A stretch of DNA of 64,000 nucleotides from Streptomyces sp. LUP30 (GTDB taxonomy: Bacteria; Actinomycetota; Actinomycetes; Streptomycetales; Streptomycetaceae): NCBI RefSeq assembly GCF_001746365.1, contig NZ_MJAJ01000025.1, forward strand, positions 53,211 to 117,210, written 5' to 3'. The stretch's first letter is position 1, and every line of letters begins with the position of its first letter. Positions 59,412-64,000 of the stretch are shown here, piece by piece. Under the pieces are notes generated by a model. That model worked only from the letters and a program-made list of their open reading frames with translations. It was not told the origin of the DNA and searched no databases. The translations under genes and the position numbers were made by a program.

Positions 59412-61163
59412 ATGAAGGGAACGCACCACACGCCCGGCCGCCGCAGCCGGGGCCCCGGCCGGGTGCTCGGCCTCCTCCTGACGCTGGTCGCCGCGATCGG
59501 GCTGACCAGCACCACCGCCCTGGCCGCGCCGCGACACGAGGACGCCTCCTCGGCACGGCCCGCCCGGCTCGCCGCCCCCAGGGACGCGGTGGCCGCGATG
59601 CAGCCCAGCTGGAACCTGGGCAACACCCTGGACGCCATTCCCGACGAGACGTCCTGGGGCAACCCGCCGGCCACCAAGGCCCTGTTCGACACCATCAAGG
59701 CACAGGGCTTCCGCAGCGTGCGGATTCCCGTCACCTGGAGTGGTCACCAGTCCTCCACCGCCCCCTACGCGATCGACGCGACCTGGATGAACCGCGTCAA
59801 GCAGGTCGTGGACTGGGCGCTGGCCGACGGCCTCTACGTGGTGATCAACGTCCATCACGACTCGTGGCAGTGGATCGCCGCCATGCCCACCGACCACGAC
59901 AACGTCCTGGCGCGCTTCAAGGCCACCTGGACCCAGATCGCGGCCGCATTCAGGGACTCCTCGCAGGCCCTGCTCTTCGAGAGCAACAACGAGCCCCAGT
60001 TCGACAACACCACGGACGCCCAGGGCAACCAGTACAACAACGAACTCAACACCGCGTTCCACACGGTGGTGCGCCGGTCCGGCGGCGCCAACGCGACGCG
60101 GCTGCTCATGCTGCCGAGCCTGCACACCAATGCCGGCCAGGACTTCCTGGACGTCCTCGTCAGCGAGATGAAGTCCCTGAACGACCCCCGGCTCGTGGCC
60201 ACGGTGCACTTCTACGGCTGGTACCCGTTCAGTGTGAACATCGCCGGCGGCACACAGTTCGACGCCACCGCGCAGAAGGACATGACCGACTCCTTCGACC
60301 GGATCCGCACCACCCTCACCTCCCAGGGGATCCCCGTCTACCTGGGCGAGTACGGCCTGCTGTCGTATCCCGACCACAACCATCCCGCCCGTGTGGAGCT
60401 GGGCGAGGCGCTTAAGTACTTCGAGCAGTTCGGCTACGAGGCCCGCACCGCCGGCGTGACCACGGCACTGTGGGACGCCTTCAACTTCCTGAACCGCAGC
60501 ACGCTGCAGTGGCGTGACCCCGCTCTGATCAGCCAGATCAAGTCGAGCTGGACCACCCGCTCGGGAACCGCTTCCTCGGACCGGGTCTTCATGGCGAAGT
60601 CGGGTGCGGTCACGGCCAGGACGCTCACCCTCAGCCCGAACGGCCAAGCCTTCCGGGGGCTTTGGCAGGGCGGCACCAAGCTCGTCCAGGGCCGGGACTA
60701 CACCGTTTCCGGCAACCGGCTCACGCTCACCGCGTCGGCGCTCACCCGGCTGGCCGGCGACCGCGCGTACGGGATCAACGCGACCGTCGAGGCCCGGTTC
60801 TCCCACGGTCTGCCCTGGAAGATCCATGTGACCACCTACGACCGGCCGGTCCTCTCGAACGCGACCGGCGACGCCAACGGCGTCACCGTTCCCACCCAGT
60901 TCCGCGGTGACCTGCTGGCCACCATGGAGGCCACGTACGCGGACGGCAGCAACGCCGGCCCCACCGACTGGACCCCCTACCAGGAGTTCAACGAGGCCTT
61001 CTCCCCCGACTACCCCGGCAACGCACTGCTTCTGACCTCGAAGTTCGTCAACTCGCTGCGGGACGGCGCGCAGGCGACGCTCACCTTCCACTTCTGGAGC
61101 GGAGCCACCGTGACGTACCGCGTGACGAAGTCCGGAGGCTCGGTGACCGGCATCGTCGGCTGA
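59412..61163 (+). CDS. Secreted GH5 endoglucanase with X2 module
   Basis: A 583-residue exported enzyme. The signal peptide is GRVLGLLLTLVAAIGLTSTT with cleavage near ALAAP. Residues 60-375 form the GH5 TIM barrel with acid/base Glu194 in ESNNEPQF and nucleophile Glu313 in YLGEYGL. A CBM_X2 module follows (about 383-475), then a C-terminal beta domain resembling a carbohydrate-binding module. It cuts beta-1,4-glucan or xyloglucan outside the cell. GAGG precedes ATG 59412. It is the third gene of the operon. Confidence 0.92.
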   Translation: MKGTHHTPGRRSRGPGRVLGLLLTLVAAIGLTSTTALAAPRHEDASSARPARLAAPRDAVAAMQPSWNLGNTLDAIPDETSWGNPPATKALFDTIKAQGFRSVRIPVTWSGHQSSTAPYAIDATWMNRVKQVVDWALADGLYVVINVHHDSWQWIAAMPTDHDNVLARFKATWTQIAAAFRDSSQALLFESNNEPQFDNTTDAQGNQYNNELNTAFHTVVRRSGGANATRLLMLPSLHTNAGQDFLDVLVSEMKSLNDPRLVATVHFYGWYPFSVNIAGGTQFDATAQKDMTDSFDRIRTTLTSQGIPVYLGEYGLLSYPDHNHPARVELGEALKYFEQFGYEARTAGVTTALWDAFNFLNRSTLQWRDPALISQIKSSWTTRSGTASSDRVFMAKSGAVTARTLTLSPNGQAFRGLWQGGTKLVQGRDYTVSGNRLTLTASALTRLAGDRAYGINATVEARFSHGLPWKIHVTTYDRPVLSNATGDANGVTVPTQFRGDLLATMEATYADGSNAGPTDWTPYQEFNEAFSPDYPGNALLLTSKFVNSLRDGAQATLTFHFWSGATVTYRVTKSGGSVTGIVG

Positions 61164-61173
61164 CGGGTCCCTC

Positions 61174-61203
61174 GCCCCGGGCGGCCCGTCCGGCGCCCGG
61201 GGC
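61174..61203. terminator. Bidirectional hairpin terminator
   Basis: A 10-bp stem, GCCCCGGGCG pairing with CGCCCGGGGC, with a ten-base loop, begins 11 bases after the GH5 stop and faces the convergent NTF2-fold gene. Confidence 0.75.
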
Positions 61204-61328
61204 TCTCCCCACAGCCGGCCGCGATCGTTTCGCGTCGCGGACGGGTCACGGGAACGGTCTGTCCGACGGTCCGTACACCGCGACGGGAGTACGCCGCGGT
61301 GTACGGGTGGGGCAATGCGGGCAGCGGG

Positions 61329-61739
61329 TCAGGCGGTCATCGCATCGCGGACGAGTGCGGTGTCGACGAACTGCTCGAAGCGCACGATGAACCCGCCGCG
61401 GACGACGAAGTGGTGCGCGACCCGGACGTCGACCGGCTTGCCGGTGGCCTTGTTCGCCGCGGTGTAACGGGCGAGGACGACGACGTTCTCACCGTCGACG
61501 ACGTAGGTGTCGTCGTGGGCGGTCCAGTCCGTCCAGTCCGCGCCCAGGCGTTCCATCACGCTCGCGGTGACGCCTTCGGGGGTGCGATAGGTGCCGGCGA
61601 GAGGAAAGCCGGCCATCTCGGTCCACTCCACGTCCGGGGCGAGGGTGGCCCGAAGTGCCTCCAGGTCGCCTGCCGCGGAGGCCAGGTACTGGCGGCGCAC
61701 GACGTCTGCGGGGGCGGTCGAGGTCGCGAACTCGCTCAT
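61329..61739 (-). CDS. SnoaL-like/NTF2-fold protein
   Basis: A 136-residue protein of the NTF2-like fold: VVRRQYLASAAGDLEALRAT, LAPDVEWTEMAGFPLAGTY, RVAHHFVVRGGFIVRFEQF. This is the SnoaL-like group used for small isomerase, cyclase or hydrolase reactions, or simply for ligand binding. The start at ATG 61739 comes immediately after the stop of the upstream metallo-hydrolase-fold gene, so both are on one transcript. The substrate is unknown. Confidence 0.85.
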   Translation of the reverse strand: MSEFATSTAPADVVRRQYLASAAGDLEALRATLAPDVEWTEMAGFPLAGTYRTPEGVTASVMERLGADWTDWTAHDDTYVVDGENVVVLARYTAANKATGKPVDVRVAHHFVVRGGFIVRFEQFVDTALVRDAMTA

Positions 61740-61740
61740 G

Positions 61741-62547
61741 TCAGCCCCACTTCATCTCGCCCTTGGCGACCTTCGCACCGATCTGCGCGGCGATCAGCAT
61801 GCCGTTGCCGGGGTAGCGCTCCACCAGCGCCTCGGTCAGCGCCGCGCCGTCGGCGGCCCGGCCGAGCTCCTCCTCGAAGGCGACCAGGTAGTCACGGGTG
61901 GCGGAGACGGCGGACGCGTCCGCCGCCGTGCCGGGCAGACGGTGGCCGGGCACGACCAACTGCGGTTCGAGGGCGGCCATTTCGTCCAGCAGGTCGATCC
62001 AGGCGGCGCGGTCGCCGGGGGTGGGGGTGTCGGCGACCCAGACGTGCTCCTGCTGGAAGAGCAGGACGCCGCCGAGCAGGGCGCGGTGCTCGGCCTGCCA
62101 GAGGTAGTGGCGGTCGGGCAGGGCCGTCGGGCCGCCCTTGAGCTCGAAGCGGTGACCCTCCAGGGTGATGTCTCCGACGAGGGGTTCGAGGTCCACCAGG
62201 CGGGTGGGCAGGTTGGCGCCGAGGGCCGCCCAAGCCTTGAGCTTGCCCTCGTAGGACTGCTGGATGTGCTCGATCACGAGCGGGGTGGCGACGAACCTCG
62301 CCTCCGGGAAGGCGTCGGCGACGACCTCCGCGCCGAAGTAGAAGTCGGGGTCGGCGTGGGAGACGAAGACGGTGGTCAGCGTCTTGCCGGAGTCGAGGAT
62401 CTCGGCGGCCAGGCGGTGGCCGTCGGCGCGGGTGAAGGCGGCGTCGACCAGGAGGGCGTCGCGCTCGCCGGTGACGAGGGTGGCGGTCTTGTTCTTACTG
62501 CCGGCCGGGAAGTCCAGGTCGAGGATCTTGAAGTCGAGCGTGCTCAT
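61741..62547 (-). CDS. Metallo-beta-lactamase-fold protein with altered metal site
   Basis: A 268-residue MBL-fold protein. Strands NKTATLVTGERDALLVDAAF and VFVSHADPDFYFG align with the family, as does LVVPGHRLPG. The usual HxHxDH motif reads His64-x-Asp66-x-Asp68-Phe69, so two of the three His are missing although His64 and the Asp remain. Metal binding may be changed or lost. ATG 62547 is chosen for the start. It lies in an operon between the DsbA-like and NTF2-fold genes. Confidence 0.88.
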   Translation of the reverse strand: MSTLDFKILDLDFPAGSKNKTATLVTGERDALLVDAAFTRADGHRLAAEILDSGKTLTTVFVSHADPDFYFGAEVVADAFPEARFVATPLVIEHIQQSYEGKLKAWAALGANLPTRLVDLEPLVGDITLEGHRFELKGGPTALPDRHYLWQAEHRALLGGVLLFQQEHVWVADTPTPGDRAAWIDLLDEMAALEPQLVVPGHRLPGTAADASAVSATRDYLVAFEEELGRAADGAALTEALVERYPGNGMLIAAQIGAKVAKGEMKWG

Positions 62548-62611
62548 GACGATTCCTTCGGGGGCTGGGGGACGGGGACGGGAGGCGGCTGGGGCGGCTG
62601 GGGCGGCTGTG

Positions 62612-63238
62612 TCAGGAGGAGCGGGTGGCGGCGAACGCCGCGAGGCGCCGCTCCACGTCTTCGGCGTCTGCTCGGCCGCGCGCCAGCACCGTGGCGTCCT
62701 CGCCGTCCTCGGCCAGCAGCGTGGGGAAGGCGTCGACGCCCAGCGCGGCGGCGCGCGCGAAGTCGGCCCGGGCCGCGGTCCCCGCCTCGGCCGCTTCGAA
62801 GGCTGCGGCGACGTCGTCGGCGTCCAGACCGGCACGCTCGGCGACCTTCCGATAGGTCGCACGGTCGGAGAGGCTCAGTCCGTCGACGTAGAAGGCGCGC
62901 TGCAGCGCCGTGGCCAGTTCCACCGCCCGTGCGGGAGCGGCCCGGCGCAGGGCGGCGAGCCCCCGCGCGGCGTCCTGCGAGTCCATGACGAACGAGCCGT
63001 CGGCCATGAGCCGCTCGTACGCCTCTCCGAACTCGGCGCCGGTGAACTCGGCGATCTGGGCGTTCGCGCCCTGGACGTACCCGAACTCGCGGATCGGCAC
63101 CCGGCGGTCTCCGGTGAACAGGCCTCCCGAGACCACTTCCACGTCGAGCTCGGGATGGCGCGAGGTGACCTCGCGCAGGGTCGGGGAGAAGCCGTGCGAC
63201 CAGCCGCAGTAGGCATCGAACACGTAGATCAGCTTCAT
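62612..63238 (-). CDS. DsbA family thioredoxin-fold protein with CxxS active site
   Basis: A 208-residue cytoplasmic DsbA/FrnE-like protein: YVFDAYCGWSHGFSPTLREV at the start and cis-Pro loop GVDAFPTLLAE near the C-terminus. The redox motif is Cys11-Gly-Trp-Ser14, so the second cysteine is replaced by Ser. Such monothiol forms act as isomerases, bacillithiol/mycothiol-linked reductases or glutathione transferase-like enzymes rather than oxidases. It has no signal peptide. It is the first gene of the three-gene operon behind the palindrome at 63298. Confidence 0.9.
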   Translation of the reverse strand: MKLIYVFDAYCGWSHGFSPTLREVTSRHPELDVEVVSGGLFTGDRRVPIREFGYVQGANAQIAEFTGAEFGEAYERLMADGSFVMDSQDAARGLAALRRAAPARAVELATALQRAFYVDGLSLSDRATYRKVAERAGLDADDVAAAFEAAEAGTAARADFARAAALGVDAFPTLLAEDGEDATVLARGRADAEDVERRLAAFAATRSS

Positions 63239-63297
63239 CGGGCACCTCGGCGGAGAAAGTGTGCGCCCGTCGGATGCGGGCGGTTCACCTGGGCAAC

Positions 63298-63319
63298 AAT
63301 ACCTGACTCGTCAGATATT
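63298..63319. promoter_or_regulatory. TetR-type operator upstream of the DsbA-like operon
   Basis: A 22-bp palindrome: arms AATAcCTGAC and GTCAGaTATT around a TC centre, one mismatched pair. It lies 60 bases before the operon start and matches the size of TetR/AcrR operators. No regulator gene is adjacent in the window. The rest of 63239-63608 shows nothing more that I can defend. Confidence 0.75.
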
Positions 63320-63608
63320 CCGCTCGCCGAGGAAAAGGGCGCACCGGCGGGGCCCGTCGCCGAGGCCGCTTCATCCGGGCCTCTGAACTCCAGACAGGAG
63401 ACCGGGGCGGGCGGACGCTGAACACACGGTCGTCCGGGCGCCGTTCGAGAGGTTCACCCGGTCGACACCGCCCGGCAATCCGCCGCCGACCCACTGGATC
63501 GGACCAGGCGGTCAAATTCTGATCTCCCTCGCCGGAGCCGGCGACAGGAGCGGGTTACCGGCGGTACGGTCCGGCTGGCCCTCCCCCACTTCCCAGGAGC
63601 TCCCCTTC

Positions 63609-64000
63609 ATGCGCCGTCTTCTCACCTGCCTCGCGGCAGCGGCCGTCACCTGCGGCGGGCTCGCCGCGTCCGCGCCCCCCGCCGCCGCTGCGGACCCGGC
63701 CTCCGGGTCCTTCAGCACCCTCACCTACAACGTGGCGGGCCTGCCGTCGGGCATCTCCAGCGCCTCGACGCCGCGCGACACCAGCACCACGGCCATCGGC
63801 CAACGCATCGCCCCGTACGACATCGTGCACGTGGAAGAGGACTTCAACTACCACTCCTACCTCTACGCCGGCGACACCGCACACCCCTACCGCACCCCCA
63901 CCAGCGGCGGCGCGGGCATCGGCAGCGGCCTCAACACCCTCTCCAAACTCCCCTACGACGCCGACGACTTCGAGCGCGTGCACTGGAACTCCTGCCAGCT
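63609..64000 (+). CDS. Secreted endonuclease/phosphatase-fold protein, N-terminal part
   Basis: The reading frame starts at ATG 63609 and is cut by the window end after 130 codons. A signal peptide (MRRLLTCLAAAAVTCGGLAA, cleaved near APPAAAA) is followed by SFSTLTYNVAGLP, the first strand of the endonuclease/exonuclease/phosphatase fold with its Asn, and IVHVEEDFNYH, where Glu is the metal ligand. This resembles secreted sphingomyelinase/phosphatase-type proteins of Streptomyces. The catalytic His and second Asp blocks lie outside the window. Confidence 0.8.
   Translation, partial: MRRLLTCLAAAAVTCGGLAASAPPAAAADPASGSFSTLTYNVAGLPSGISSASTPRDTSTTAIGQRIAPYDIVHVEEDFNYHSYLYAGDTAHPYRTPTSGGAGIGSGLNTLSKLPYDADDFERVHWNSCQ

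Noticed and set aside
57753..61091. 1112-residue minus-strand open frame
   Set aside because: Antisense of the GH43 and GH5 genes, Gly/Val/Arg-rich with no recognisable fold.

Overview
The window is a chromosomal stretch from a high-GC actinomycete, almost certainly a Streptomyces. The evidence is the very high G+C content, strong third-position G/C bias, frequent GTG starts, and families typical of that genus: a large LAL-type LuxR regulator, DesK/NarL-type two-component pairs, an XRE-nSTAND-WD40 giant, DUF5994, DUF5825, Asp23, I36-like secreted proteins and a rifampin phosphotransferase. No tRNA, rRNA, CRISPR array, insertion sequence or prophage was seen.

Layout. 1-6.7 kb: membrane proteins, a membrane-anchored alpha/beta hydrolase divergent from a TetR regulator, and a LysR / VOC / aldo-keto reductase group. 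6.9-9.9 kb: an ArsR-type regulator behind a cluster of palindromic operators, a small membrane protein, a kinase-fold phosphotransferase and a methyltransferase. 10-12 kb: a two-component pair. 12-21.7 kb: ordinary chromosomal genes, including a serine hydrolase, an I36-like secreted protein, an XRE regulator with a transmembrane ectodomain, an AhpD-like protein lacking both cysteines, an operon with an alanine-dehydrogenase-like enzyme, Asp23, and a HAAS/PadR pair.

22.3-28.8 kb is the most interesting region: a compact locus for a ribosomally made, post-translationally modified peptide (RiPP). It encodes an MFS exporter, an S9-family peptidase, a 40-residue precursor too short for ordinary ORF calling, a B12-type radical SAM protein of the RiPP C-methyltransferase class, and a DUF5825 protein. 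The precursor gene is bracketed by two strong, perfect RNA hairpins. The likely product is a small linear peptide built on an alternating Ile/Thr core that is C-methylated by the radical SAM enzyme, cut from its leader by the peptidase and exported. I cannot match it to a characterised compound.

28.9-38 kb: a VWA protein, a repeat-containing lipoprotein, a GH16 lipoprotein, a LiaF-like protein, a monooxygenase-fold protein, a second kinase-fold phosphotransferase, and rph (rifampin inactivation) preceded by a perfect 19-bp rifamycin-associated element. 38-47 kb: the XRE-nSTAND-WD40 protein with 14 repeats, secreted proteins, a TetR regulator, an SMI1/KNR4 remnant, an aldo-keto reductase behind a MerR-type promoter, and a TSUP transporter. 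47.8-55 kb: the LAL regulator, an MMPL exporter and a second two-component pair. 55.2-61.2 kb: a hemicellulose-degradation operon (GH36, GH43, secreted GH5) controlled by two LacI-type GAAGCGCTTC operators. 61.3-63.3 kb: a redox-flavoured operon (DsbA-like, metallo-beta-lactamase fold, NTF2 fold) with a TetR-type palindrome upstream. The window ends inside a secreted endonuclease/phosphatase-fold gene.
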